Notes: generated by a model not told the origin, from the sequence alone. A stretch of DNA of 64,000 bases from Rhynchopus sp. YZ270_cl-10 (GCA_964035575.1 OZ037931.1:1001567-1065566); one strand, 5' to 3'. Shown: positions 44,553 through 57,180, counted from the first letter of the stretch. Program-made: numbers and translations.

Positions 44553-45542
44553 ATGAAAAGACAACGAAGCGAGGAAAGATCTGATGATGGGCACACTAAG
44601 AAGAAGGCTAATACAAAGACAACAGAAGCTGAAGAGGGAAACACTTCCCCAAAACGAAAGAGAGATGATGAGGGATTTATGTGCGACCATTGTGGCTCAT
44701 ACTTTACACATGAAAAGCAGAGCAAGAATCACAAACAGACAAAGAAGTGCAAAGAAACTTGCCCAAAGTGCCGAGTGAGGTTTCCGTCTAAGAATGCTAG
44801 ATACAAACACCAAAAGACCTGTGCAGGAGAATGTCAGACAGCCCCACCCCAGAAGAAACCCAAGATGGAAGCTGATAAAAAAAATAACCGTTTTACATGT
44901 TCGCAATGTGATGCTTCGTACAAAAATGTATGGAAACTAAATGAGCACCTTGAAAAATGTGTGAAGGTGTGCATATTGTGTAGACGGGAGTGTGAAGAAA
45001 ACCATATGTGCTTAGGGAAGATCTGCTGTCAGCACTGTGGTGAAGAGTTTGATGATGTGAAAAACCTTACTGCACATGAGGCTACATGCAAAACACAATG
45101 CCAGTATTGCTATTATCAATTTACAGATATGAGATCACTCCAAAATCATACACCATTCTGCATCCGGTTCAGAGTTCTGAACGGAAAGTCCCGCTATAAG
45201 TCCGACATATTTCTCCAAGCAGATGAGGCTACATTAGCACTTCCGCACCACAAAACGAATTCTTCTACACCTGCAGAGTCCGCTTTAATTGCAGCTGCAT
45301 TGTGTTTGACAGCAGCAGAATTGCCAAGAGCTCTTCACATGGACGGCAGCCCATTATCCTCCTGGACGTTTCATACAGCAGAAATGTTTCGCGTTTCTGG
45401 GCAGAAGACTTCTGCACGACCTCACTATGCCACACAGCAGAATCTGATAAAGTTCCAAATTGTTCTGCTGTGGTGTCATAAGAATGTGCAGAAGAAGGCG
45501 CTCACTTTGGCCGGTGAGAGTATTGTCATGCCACAAAAATAA
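44553..45542 (+). CDS. Tandem C2H2/C2HC zinc-finger protein
   Basis: A 329-aa protein. After a basic, Thr/Glu-rich leader come about six Cys/His clusters: CDHCGSYFTHEKQSKNH, CPKCRVRFPSKNARYKH, CSQCDASYKNVWKLNEH, a short CILCRREC unit, CQHCGEEFDDVKNLTAH and CQYCYYQFTDMRSLQNH. They alternate between classic and short fingers, and several end in His-x-Cys rather than His-x-His. The last 120 residues are unrecognised. Base composition is AT-richer than in the euchromatic genes and like that of the neighbouring zinc-finger gene, so the pair may be a lineage-specific or acquired family. An AATAAA overlaps the stop codon (45538-45543). Confidence 0.8.
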   Translation: MKRQRSEERSDDGHTKKKANTKTTEAEEGNTSPKRKRDDEGFMCDHCGSYFTHEKQSKNHKQTKKCKETCPKCRVRFPSKNARYKHQKTCAGECQTAPPQKKPKMEADKKNNRFTCSQCDASYKNVWKLNEHLEKCVKVCILCRRECEENHMCLGKICCQHCGEEFDDVKNLTAHEATCKTQCQYCYYQFTDMRSLQNHTPFCIRFRVLNGKSRYKSDIFLQADEATLALPHHKTNSSTPAESALIAAALCLTAAELPRALHMDGSPLSSWTFHTAEMFRVSGQKTSARPHYATQQNLIKFQIVLLWCHKNVQKKALTLAGESIVMPQK

Positions 45543-45669
45543 AGATCAAAAAAAGAAAAAAAGGGAAAACAGAATATTTCTGTAGTAAAAACGCACAAAA
45601 GAATCGATCCACCTAGTTTTCCAGTTGTAAATTACTTACCAATCAACCCAACTGTCCTACAGGAACTTA

Positions 45670-46345
45670 CACAAAAACCAAAAAACATGTAAAAACTGAT
45701 ACATGCATTTTAGGTCAAAAATACCCATTTCTCAGCGCAAATTGACCCCATCACTGCACGCACAGACTCCGGAGAGCCAAAATCAAAATTTTTTTTTTTC
45801 GATTTTTTGTAGGCAAAAATTGGTGGGAAAATTTTTTTTGGTCAAAAATCCTGGTTTTTGGGTCTCATACATGTGTATGACCAAATTTCAGGTGGTCAAA
45901 AGTGGAGTCTGACCCCCATGTCCAGGTTATGGAAATGTCCTATGAAGCCATTGCCGAAGGAATTTTGTACTTTTGAGCATCAGAAATTAGGTACTGACCA
46001 AAAAACCCACACAAAACCCAAAAACACCAAAAATCATGTAAAAACTGATACATGCATTTTAGATCAAAAATACCCATTTCTCAGCGCAAATTGACCCCAC
46101 CACAGCACGCACAGACTCCGGAGAGCCAAAATCAAAATTTTTTTTTTTCGATTTTTTGTAGGCAAAAATTGCTGGGAAATTTTTTTTGGTCAAAAATCCT
46201 GGTTTTTGGGTCTCATACATGTGTATGACCAAATTTTAGGTGGTCAAAAGTGGAGTCTGACCCCCATGTCCAGGTTATGGAAATGTCCTATGAAGCCATT
46301 CCCGAAGGAATTTTGTACTTTTGAGCATCAGAAATTAGGTACTGA
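45670..46345. repeat. 348-bp tandem repeat, about two copies
   Basis: Two nearly identical AT-rich units, aligned for example by GATACATGCATTTTAG at 45700 and 46049 and by CCCCCATGTCCAGGTTATGG further on. Small differences (GGTCAAA versus GATCAAA) show they are separate copies. No coding signal. Confidence 0.85.
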
Positions 46346-46955
46346 AAAATTTTTCCACACAAATTTGACCTGGTACTCAAGGTCAATTTGACCTTGGGTT
46401 TTCTCTCAGGGTCTTGTGACCAATTTTAATCATGTTAATAATGGAATCTGACCCCCATGTCCAGGTCATAAAAATGCCCAATGAGTCATTTAAAGCCACT
46501 GATTTGACCTTTTGAGCAGTTGTAGTTATATGTGGCCCAATTTTCCCAGCCAGAAAATGACCCCAAAAATCACGAAAAAAAATATTTTCAAGCCGATACT
46601 CTTACACACCTAAATTTGGCCCTAAGTGTCAAAAGTGGGCCTCCAGGGTCGCAATAGCCTCATTTTATGGGGATACTGGCCATATTTCATGGTTATCTCG
46701 TTTTTTGAAATATTTATAACATATACACCCAGTACCTCAGAAACACAAAATATCGCAATTTTACTCACAAAAATAGCCGTGAAATGCCGCACACATTTTA
46801 GATATTCCCAGATCCTGGGGACTGAGGCCCCCGGTCGGGGCTGTCGTTTCTGGGCCCCATACTACTGGAGTATCATATCAGAATCACTCGTAGAGTAGCA
46901 AACCGCCATGAAAGATGAGATGCCAAAAGCAAGCCCTCTATTCCGTAATAACTAG
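46346..46955. other. AT-rich repeat-like sequence without genes
   Basis: About 600 bp that continues the 348-bp-type composition (another CCCCCATGTCCAGGT at about 46451) but is not a clear further copy. No gene is seen. Confidence 0.5.
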
Positions 46956-49900
46956 AAACCCGCAAACCCGCAAACCCGCAAACCCGCAAACCCGTAAACC
47001 CGCAAACCCGCAAACCCGCAAACCCGCAAACCCGCAAACCCGCAAACCCGCAAACCCGCAAACCCGCAAACCCGCAAACCCGCAAACCCGCAAACCCGCA
47101 AACCCGCAAACCCGCAAACCCGCAAACCCGCAAACCCGCAAACCCGCAAACCCGCAAACCCGCAAACCCGCAAACCCGCAAACCCGCAAACCCGCAAACC
47201 CGCAAACCCGCAAACCCGCAAACCCGCAAACCCGCAAACCCGCAAACCCGCAAACCCGCAAACCCGCAAACCCGCAAACCCGCAAACCCGCAAACCCGCA
47301 AACCCGCAAACCCGCAAACCCGCAAACCCGCAAACCCGCAAACCCGCAAACCCGCAAACCCGCAAACCCGCAAACCCGCAAACCCGCAAACCCGCAAACC
47401 CGCAAACCCGCAAACCCGCAAACCCGCAAACCCGCAAACCCGCAAACCCGCAAACCCGCAAACCCGCAAACCCGCAAACCCGCAAACCCGCAAACCCGCA
47501 AACCCGCAAACCCGCAAACCCGCAAACCCGCAAACCCGCAAACCCGCAAACCCGCAAACCCGCAAACCCGCAAACCCGCAAACCCGCAAACCCGCAAACC
47601 CGCAAACCCGCAAACCCGCAAACCCGCAAACCCGCAAACCCGCAAACCCGCAAACCCGCAAACCCGCAAACCCGCAAACCCGCAAACCCGCAAACCCGCA
47701 AACCCGCAAACCCGCAAACCCGCAAACCCGCAAACCCGCAAACCCGCAAACCCGCAAACCCGCAAACCCGCAAACCCGCAAACCCGCAAACCCGCAAACC
47801 CGCAAACCCGCAAACCCGCAAACCCGCAAACCCGCAAACCCGCAAACCCGCAAACCCGCAAACCCGCAAACCCGCAAACCCGCAAACCCGCAAACCCGCA
47901 AACCCGCAAACCCGCAAACCCGCAAACCCGCAAACCCGCAAACCCGCAAACCCGCAAACCCGCAAACCCGCAAACCCGCAAACCCGCAAACCCGCAAACC
48001 CGCAAACCCGCAAACCCGCAAACCCGCAAACCCGCAAACCCGCAAACCCGCAAACCCGCAAACCCGCAAACCCGCAAACCCGCAAACCCGCAAACCCGCA
48101 AACCCGCAAACCCGCAAACCCGCAAACCCGCAAACCCGCAAACCCGCAAACCCGCAAACCCGCAAACCCGCAAACCCGCAAACCCGCAAACCCGCAAACC
48201 CGCAAACCCGCAAACCCGCAAACCCGCAAACCCGCAAACCCGCAAACCCGCAAACCCGCAAACCCGCAAACCCGCAAACCCGCAAACCCGCAAACCCGCA
48301 AACCCGCAAACCCGCAAACCCGCAAACCCGCAAACCCGCAAACCCGCAAACCCGCAAACCCGCAAACCCGCAAACCCGCAAACCCGCAAACCCGCAAACC
48401 CGCAAACCCGCAAACCCGCAAACCCGCAAACCCGCAAACCCGCAAACCCGCAAACCCGCAAACCCGCAAACCCGCAAACCCGCAAACCCGCAAACCCGCA
48501 AACCCGCAAACCCGCAAACCCGCAAACCCGCAAACCCGCAAACCCGCAAACCCGCAAACCCGCAAACCCGCAAACCCGCAAACCCGCAAACCCGCAAACC
48601 CGCAAACCCGCAAACCCGCAAACCCGCAAACCCGCAAACCCGCAAACCCGCAAACCCGCAAACCCGCAAACCCGCAAACCCGCAAACCCGCAAACCCGCA
48701 AACCCGCAAACCCGCAAACCCGCAAACCCGCAAACCCGCAAACCCGCAAACCCGCAAACCCGCAAACCCGCAAACCCGCAAACCCGCAAACCCGCAAACC
48801 CGCAAACCCGCAAACCCGCAAACCCGCAAACCCGCAAACCCGCAAACCCGCAAACCCGCAAACCCGCAAACCCGCAAACCCGCAAACCCGCAAACCCGCA
48901 AACCCGCAAACCCGCAAACCCGCAAACCCGCAAACCCGCAAACCCGCAAACCCGCAAACCCGCAAACCCGCAAACCCGCAAACCCGCAAACCCGCAAACC
49001 CGCAAACCCGCAAACCCGCAAACCCGCAAACCCGCAAACCCGCAAACCCGCAAACCCGCAAACCCGCAAACCCGCAAACCCGCAAACCCGCAAACCCGCA
49101 AACCCGCAAACCCGCAAACCCGCAAACCCGCAAACCCGCAAACCCGCAAACCCGCAAACCCGCAAACCCGCAAACCCGCAAACCCGCAAACCCGCAAACC
49201 CGCAAACCCGCAAACCCGCAAACCCGCAAACCCGCAAACCCGCAAACCCGCAAACCCGCAAACCCGCAAACCCGCAAACCCGCAAACCCGCAAACCCGCA
49301 AACCCGCAAACCCGCAAACCCGCAAACCCGCAAACCCGCAAACCCGCAAACCCGCAAACCCGCAAACCCGCAAACCCGCAAACCCGCAAACCCGCAAACC
49401 CGCAAACCCGCAAACCCGCAAACCCGCAAACCCGCAAACCCGCAAACCCGCAAACCCGCAAACCCGCAAACCCGCAAACCCGCAAACCCGCAAACCCGCA
49501 AACCCGCAAACCCGCAAACCCGCAAACCCGCAAACCCGCAAACCCGCAAACCCGCAAACCCGCAAACCCGCAAACCCGCAAACCCGCAAACCCGCAAACC
49601 CGCAAACCCGCAAACCCGCAAACCCGCAAACCCGCAAACCCGCAAACCCGCAAACCCGCAAACCCGCAAACCCGCAAACCCGCAAACCCGCAAACCCGCA
49701 AACCCGCAAACCCGCAAACCCGCAAACCCGCAAACCCGCAAACCCGCAAACCCGCAAACCCGCAAACCCGCAAACCCGCAAACCCGCAAACCCGCAAACC
49801 CGCAAACCCGCAAACCCGCAAACCCGCAAACCCGCAAACCCGCAAACCCGCAAACCCGCAAACCCGCAAACCCGCAAACCCGCAAACCCGCAAACCCGCA

Positions 49901-50417
49901 AACCCGCAAACCCGCAAACCCGCAAACCCGCAAACCCGCAAACCCGCAAACCCGCAAACCCGCAAACCCGCAAACCCGCAAACCCGCAAACCCGCAAACC
50001 CGCAAACCCGCAAACCCGCAAACCCGCAAACCCGCAAACCCGCAAACCCCGCAAACCCGCAAACCCGCAAACCCGCAAACCCGCAAACCCACCCGCAAAC
50101 CCGCAAACACCCGCAAACCCGCAAACCCGCAAACCCGCAAACCCGCAAACCCGCAAACCCGCAAACCCGCAAACCCGCAAACCCGCAAACCCGCAAACCG
50201 CAAACCCGCAAACCCGCAAACCGCAAACCCACCGCAAACCCGCAAACCCGCAAACCCGCAAACCCGCAAAACCCGCAAACCCGCAAACCCCGCAAACCCG
50301 CAAACCCGCAAAACCCGCAAAACCCGCAAACCCGCAAACCCGCAAACCCGCAAACCCGCAAACCGCACCCGCAAACCCGCAAACCCGCAAACCACGCAAA
50401 CCCGCAAACCCGCAAAC
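46956..50417. repeat. 8-bp array AAACCCGC, about 430 copies
   Basis: Near-perfect repeats from 46956 to about 50048 (one AAACCCGT near 46990), then about 370 bp in which units gain or lose bases before the N gap. All six frames are open, giving spurious ORFs of more than 1000 codons (NPQTRKPA or its complement). The complement, TTTGCGGG, resembles T/G telomere-type repeats, but the array is internal. Confidence 0.95.
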
Positions 50418-50617
50418 NNNNNNNNNNNNNNNNNNNNNNNNNNNNNNNNNNNNNNNNNNNNNNNNNNNNNNNNNNNNNNNNNNNNNNNNNNNNNNNNNNN
50501 NNNNNNNNNNNNNNNNNNNNNNNNNNNNNNNNNNNNNNNNNNNNNNNNNNNNNNNNNNNNNNNNNNNNNNNNNNNNNNNNNNNNNNNNNNNNNNNNNNNN
50601 NNNNNNNNNNNNNNNNN
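50418..50617. other. Assembly gap, 200 N
   Basis: Exactly 200 N, probably an arbitrary scaffold join. The repeat on its left becomes irregular just before it, and a LINE ORF is interrupted on its right. Confidence 0.99.
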
Positions 50618-53600
50618 TCGGGTGGACGGAAGAGGGAACTGCCTCAGAGGAAGAAGATACGGGGAGGGCTGAGTGGGTGTTTGAGAAGCCACTCTCCGTA
50701 CCGGTCTGAGGTTGTGTTGCCCCGTCCGAACCAGGGTGTGACTGCGCAGAGGCGCCGGGACGGGCAACTGCTTGTGCGACAGGGGGCACCGAGGACGCGA
50801 CCGGAGTAGGGAGGGCTGAATGTGTGGTGGAGTAGCCGCTCTCTTGTCCCTGGACGTCTGATGATGCCTGTCTCATGTTGCGTTGCGTCTGTGCCCTCCG
50901 CGCCTTTGCAGTCTCCACTTGGCTGGTCACGCGAGCTTCACGCTGTACCTTCACCAAGTTAATGCTCTTGGGGTCAATCATCTCGTGCGCGCGCGCAATG
51001 ATCCTCGCCGCGCATGGCTTGCTGGACACTGGCAGGGCCCGCGGGCAGGTTGAGGGGAGGGAACGACACGGCACACACACCCAAACTGAGCACTCCCGAC
51101 ACTCCCAATGACGTTCACGACCGAGGACCGCAGCCGAGCACAGCTCGCATTTCCCGAAATCCGCCCGTGAGTCTTCCAGGGGGCAGTCCAGAAGCCCCTC
51201 GCGTGACACACAAGTGAGAGGCGGCAGGCGCGGGGTCGGTTCATGCATGAGGAGGAACTGCGTCAGCTTCTCGGGGATATTGACCGGCGTGAAGTGACCT
51301 GCGGTGCGGCCATCGTGGGCTAGTGCGAGCACCCGACGGTATCCCACTTCGCCTGAGGGGGTGAAGACCGACGGTCGATGGCCACCAATGAACACCACCA
51401 CCAGGGAATGCAGAGCTCGGGCCAGGCCGCTAACCGTCACCATGTCAGCCCAAGTGTCAGGACGCGCACACCCAGCGATGCTCATCTGTCGCGCCCATAC
51501 TCCGACACTTGGTTCAGCGCGAGCCGCTAAGTCCTCGTCTTGGACCACCTGTGCAATCGCCGCCTGTCTCAGGGACCCCGCACTCCTCCCGCACTGGTAC
51601 GCCACGGCATCGAAGCAACAGTCGCCCACTGTGTAGCGGAAGTCCGCGGGAACGGAGCACCCGAGGGAGGACAGCTGTAGCGGCAGGGCCGGCGGGGGGT
51701 CACATGTCTCCAGCGCCTTGAATGCTGTTGCAGGGTCTTCGCAGGGAGTGGAGGGTACTTCAAGGGTGGACGGATGGGTGGATTCCTTGCCCGCTTGTCG
51801 GCTCAGCCATGCCTCCATCGCTGCCGTGGCTTCGTCGACGTCATAAAGGGGATCAGGGGCGACGGGAGCGACAGGTTCCTCTTCAACTTCACAGTCGTTC
51901 TCAGACAAGCGGTACAGATGGTCATCCACGTACGAAGGGAAACGGTCATCGGGAGGGTCTGGCGAGACGTAGTAGCTTTTGTCGAGGGACACTGCTTTCG
52001 CTGGCACTGCTGTGCGCGTGACCGCAAGGCTGAAGCACAGGGCGCCTCTCTTCAGCAATGTGGCGCCCACCTCCCGCTGGACACACACGGCCAGACGTTC
52101 GTTCCACTTGACCGATGCCAGAACTTTATCCCCGTCCGCTCGCTCCGCAGCCATCTTGTTCAGATGGCGCCACAGCGTGTCTGCCTCCGGACCTAGCCCC
52201 CCAAGGACCTCGGCTGCAAAGGCTGTGAAGGAAATATGAGCTTTCCTGCAGGCTTCGCCGTGCTTGCCCCGTTTCGCCGTCTGATGTGTGACCGCGGCGT
52301 GTCCCACCGCCCGGGCCGCCCCTTGGACATGCGACTTGGCGAGGGGATTCGCTACCACGCAGTCCACCGCTCGAGGCTTGCCATCACCGACTCCGATGGA
52401 GAAGAAGATGTCTGCCGGTTTGGTCCCTCCGAGGACGATGTGCTTAGGCTCCAGGGACGGAGCGAGGCCCGCCTTCGAACCCAGCATGCCCACCAGATCG
52501 CGTAGCCGGTCATGCCTGCGAATCGTGCAACCCCCATGGCTGCAGTTGAGGGCGTGTATCCCGAACTCATCCATGGGCCGACCACATTGTTCGCATAGTG
52601 CCTTGTCCCTGTGTACCGCAAGACCCAGTCTGAGACGGACCACTGCTCGAAACTCTTCCGGGTTGATGACGTTTTCTGGGGTGGGTAATGCGGTAATCCA
52701 CGCCCCCGCCAAGGGCAGCTGAAGGGAATTCAGCCGAGCACGGTCCTGGATGTCCCCTGTGTCGCGCAACTCAGACACTTGACGTGTGATGATCGGGGCA
52801 GACAGATCACGCTGTTTGAGGATTTGCTGGGGCTGTTCCTCTGGGTTCACGCGGGCATCGGCGTCCACAAGCTCATTGTACCGGGTGGCAGTGTGGCTCC
52901 ACCCTCCAGCATCCCAACGGTAGTGTTTGTCCAGGTGCTTGCATAAATCGAAGGTGCCACTAGCAGCTCCCATAGCGGCAGCGGTCCAGTGGTCGTATGC
53001 ACGGCGCACCCCCAAGCCCCCTATACGCACGGGGAGGGCAGCTTGCACTCGAGCCGCATCCGGCATCAATGCGTCCGGGTCCGACCCTGGCGAACTCAGA
53101 ATCTGTGCCAGCACCCGGTCCACCTCCTTGTCGTACTTGTCCAGCCACTTGTGATCCCCTTGGTGACGAAGGGCCCGCATGTAGAAGACAGTTTTGCAAA
53201 ATCCTTCACAGTGGCGCAAGAGAGACAGAGCCACCTGAGCATCTCCCAGTTTACCCAGCAGGCGGAGTTTCTTCGAGAATTCAAGCATCGTGCTCTCCAT
53301 GAACTCGTCGCAGTACTCGTTAGTGCCGATGGGGGCCCCCAGAAAGCTGAATCCCTCTCGGAGCACCTTCAGGTCCGCCACGGCAAATCCTGCATCCTGG
53401 AGGACGGCATCAGTGTGGTTCTTCTCACCTCCGAGGGGGATGAGTTCGCATTTGGAGGAATTCACCGATAGCCCCAACTTCAGGCTCTCCGACTTTAGTA
53501 CTTCAAAGGCTTTCGCAACTGCCGCAGGCGATCCCATGAGCGTCCCGTCATCCAGGTACCAAACCGACAGATCCACCCCCGGCAGGTCGCGAACCGTTTC

Positions 53601-54872
53601 CGTCAAGCCCTTCACCACCAGAGAGAAGAGAAGGGGGCCTAGCGGGTCACCTTGCTGCACACCGGACTGCGATTGCACCACTACTTCACCGTACACCAGG
53701 GAGGACGGATACACGTAGCACCACTCCACAAAACGGGACAGCTTAGGGAGGTGTGCGCGCGTCTGATTCAGCAAGGTGTTGCGGCACACAGTGTTGAACG
53801 CATTGCTGAAGTCAATCTTCAGCACTACTTTGTCCTGGCCGATGTGACGGAAAGCGAAGTCCCGGACTGTCTCTGTCGCTGCCTCGATGCCACCTTCCAC
53901 CCCTACCCCCACCTGCTTACCAGGGAGCAGAATGTCCTTCGCTTGCTTCTTCACATCAGCTGCATACGATTTCGCTGCCAGCCTACGGAGAGTTTCACCC
54001 ACTGCGATCGGACGGACATCGTTGGCACCTTTGGGGAGCGCCATCAAACGGGCCCCAGCCAGGAAAGGAGTGACTTCGTCGGGGACTCTGGCTGCGCGGA
54101 CTGCGTTGAGCACGTGAGTCAAGGCCGGTAGGATGTTGACGTCACTCTCATTCAGCATCTGCTTGAGGTGGTCCGCACGGAGGCCGGAAGGACCTGCAGC
54201 AGTGCCTCGCGGCATGCGTTTCACCAGTGCCAGCACCTGCGCAGGGGTCAAGTCATCTGGGGTGGCGGGCTTCACCAAAGCCGGGCCTAACTCCACTTTG
54301 GATGGGGGCGGAGGGTGCTTGGCCCGCAGAGCTTGCAGTGTGGCTTCAGAGTCCGGGGCGAGTCCCGACGAAGAGAGACGGGAGAAGGCTGCGGCGGGAC
54401 GACCCTTCCGAGCTTCAGCGACGCACGCCCGTTCCAGATCCTCAAATATGGGGGCCTCTTGCTCTGCTCGTCTCCCCGGCACCTGAGCCTGCGCGTCCCG
54501 CCACAGTGCGGATAACTCGCCTTTCTCCCACCGCTCCAAGTCTTCGATGCGCTTCTCTCGCATGCGCTTCTTCTTCGTCTTGCCACTTCGGCGAGTGCGG
54601 AGGAGCGTTTTCCACAGCATGCCGAACCGGTTCCACGCGGACAGGTCCTTAGCGTTGGCTGCGATGTCCAAGAGTGCTATGTTCACCGCCTCCGTCACTG
54701 CACGAAGCATGTAGTCCGGGATGAACTCCATGACACGGGAGCGGCTTACGGCGATGTCATGCGCAGACGGAAGAAGGCGATCGTCGTCTACTTCCTGCTG
54801 GGACCTCTTTCGGATGGGCGGAACAGCGGATGGTGCGGTCGCCCCCCTGCACGAGAAGCATGTCCCATCCAT
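50618..54872 (-). mobile_element. Second LINE of the same superfamily, 5'-truncated, 3' end in gap
   Basis: An open frame on the minus strand from 54872 into the gap (about 1418 codons seen). The reverse transcriptase has LKIDFSNAFNTV, GVQQGDPLGPLLFSL and WYLDDG. The endonuclease has CEQCGRPMDEFGIHALNC, KPADIFF and AVDCVV. The OTU-like domain has VGDCCFDAVAYQC (about 51610) and AGHFTPVN (about 51290). A Cys-rich finger (CELCS...WECREC...CVPC) ends the recognisable part. By eye about half the RT residues match the 34.7-kb element, so it is a different family. It begins in the second zinc finger (GTCFSC) and lacks the N-terminal OTU and C2H2 finger, as expected of 5' truncation. Its first ATG is created at the junction with the 401-bp satellite. 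Confidence 0.9.
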
Positions 54873-56024
54873 TTTTTCGGCTCCGCCGGTGAAATATCGA
54901 CATAATTTAGGTATGTTATGTGCATAATATACCCATTAGAGCCCATTCAAGTCACATTCCGACCATTTTTCGTGAAAAAATGCAACTTTTTGTCACCGTG
55001 ACCCCGAAAAATGACGATTTTTTGGTCGATTTTTTCGGCCAAAAATTTCGTACCACAGGGCCATACCATATACTGGGATTATCAACTTTTTGAAAATACG
55101 GCCTGGTATTCGGGTGTATATGTCCCATGGGGCCCATAGTAACCTTACTGGGTCATGCCCAAAGCCAATCTTAATAGTAAAATTCGATTTTCTGTGAAAA
55201 ATATTTTCACCAAAAAATCGTCATTTTTCCGATTTTCGTCATTTTTACAGTTTTGCACACCCTGAAAATCGATTTTTTCGGCTCCGCCGGTGAAATATCG
55301 ACATAATTTAGGTATGTTATGTGCATAATATACCCATTAGAGCCCATTCAAGTCACATTCCGACCATTTTTCGTGAAAAAATGCAACTTTTTGTCACCGT
55401 GACCCCCAAAAATGACGATTTTTTGGTCGATTTTTTCGGCCAAAAATTTCGTACCACAGGGCCATACCATATACTGGGATTATCAACTTTTTGAAAATAC
55501 GGCCTGGTATTCGGGTGTATATGTCCCATGGGGCCCATAGTAACCTTACTGGGTCATGCCCAAAGCCAATCTTAATAGTAAAATTCGATTTTCTGTGAAA
55601 AATATTTTCACCAAAAAATCGTCATTTTTCCGATTTTCGTCATTTTTACAGTTTTGCACACCCTGAAAATCGATTTTTTCGGCTCCGCCGGTGAAATATC
55701 GACATAATTTAGGTATGTTATGTGCATAATATACCCATTAGAGCCCATTCAAGTCACATTCCGACCATTTTTCGTGAAAAAATGCAACTTTTTGTCACCG
55801 TGACCCCCAAAAATGACGATTTTTTGGTCGATTTTTTCGGCCAAAAATTTCGTACCACAGGGCCATACCATATACTGGGATTATCAACTTTTTGAAAATA
55901 CGGCCTGGTATTCGGGTGTATATGTCCCATGGGGCCCATAGTAACCTTACTGGGTCATGCCCAAAGCCAATCTTAATAGTAAAATTCGATTTTCTGTGAA
56001 AAATATTTTGACCAAAAAATCGAC
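54871..56024. repeat. 401-bp satellite, array A (2.9 copies)
   Basis: Units start at 54871, 55272 and 55673 with ATTTTTTCGGCTCCGCCGG and are almost identical. Each carries a chance 61-codon minus-strand ORF. The third copy breaks off near 56024. Confidence 0.95.
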
Positions 56025-56048
56025 TTTTTTCAAAATATTTCTCAGTTA

Positions 56049-56870
56049 GACATTGTGTGATGCTCGGATCTGACCGTACGACCCCGCAATTGACTCAGAT
56101 GTGCTCAAATACCCCATATACCCAAGAAAAATGCATTTTAGAGTGAAAATAAGGTTCGTACAGAGGTCATATGCCTGTGTACAGGTAAATTTGCCTGTAA
56201 CCCCAATGTTTGAGCACCAGCTAAGTTGTAGAGAGGGCCTGATACTCGGATTTGACCGTGCAACCCCGCAATTGACTCAGATTGGCCCAAAAACCCTATA
56301 TTCCCAAGATTTATGCATTTTCGTGCATATTTGAGGTATTTAGATATGGTTATATGCATTTTACACCAAAATACAGGTGTTTGTTGCACCTGTAAAATTT
56401 GAGACATTATGTGATGCTCTAATCTGATCGTGCGACGCCGCAATTGACTCAAAAGTGCCCAAAAACCCCATATACCCAAGATATTTGCATTTTCGTGCAT
56501 ATTTGAGACATTTCCATATGATTATTAGCCATTTTACCCAAAATACAGGTGTTTGTTGCATAGCTAAAATTCTAGACATTGTGTGATGCTCGGATCTGAG
56601 CGTACGACCCCGCAATTGACTCAGATTGGCCCAAAAACCCTATATACCCAAGATTTCTTCATTTACGTGCGTATTTGAGACATTCAGATATGGTTATATG
56701 CATTTTACACCAAAATACAGGTGTTTGTTGCATATTTGAAATTCTAGACATTGTGTGATACTCGGATCTGATCGTACGACCCCGCAATGAACTCAGATGT
56801 GCCCAAAAACCCCATATTCCCAAGATTTTTGCATTTTCGAGCATTTTTAAGCTACTTACATATGGCACGG
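56049..56870. repeat. About 172-bp diverged satellite, five copies
   Basis: Copies begin near 56049, 56231, 56403, 56575 and 56748 at GACATTGTGTGATGCTCGG or variants. They share GACCCCGCAATTGACTCAG and CAAAATACAGGTGTTTGTTGC. Divergence is far higher than in the 401-bp satellite, so this array is older. Confidence 0.88.
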
Positions 56871-57180
56871 TCCATAAACCACCCCCCCCAAAAGGTAACC
56901 TGGGGTCCTTATTTTTATTTCATCTGGGTTCTACTGGGACTTTCTCCCCGATTTTTTTTTTAATGAACTCAGCAGGGCGTTCGCTATCGCCATCGTTTTT
57001 TCCTGATCGTGGCGAAATGCCAAAAAACCCGAAATTTTTGCTTTTTTACTAGTGCTTAAAATAGGTCAAAAAAAATTTTCCGCCGGAGAGAAGCTAGTTC
57101 GTGGGGGGTGAATCCCTGGTACTGAGTGGTCAAAAAAAATTTGCGATTTGCGCGTGATCCCTTCCCCAGCACAAGTGCTA
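56871..57180. other. AT-rich spacer
   Basis: About 310 bp with C, A and T runs and no gene or clear repeat. Confidence 0.4.

Noticed and set aside
46938-50417. Giant ORFs (over 1000 codons) of NPQTRKPA or CGFAGLRV repeats
   Set aside because: They are products of an 8-bp array whose length is not a multiple of 3, so every frame is open. The apparent fusion to the LINE ORF crosses an N gap.
31218-50417. CRISPR-like arrays
   Set aside because: The repeats are contiguous with no unique spacers, and the genome is eukaryotic.
46956-50417. Calling the 8-bp array a telomere
   Set aside because: It is internal and the C-rich strand faces the gap in the wrong orientation. Kept only as a question.
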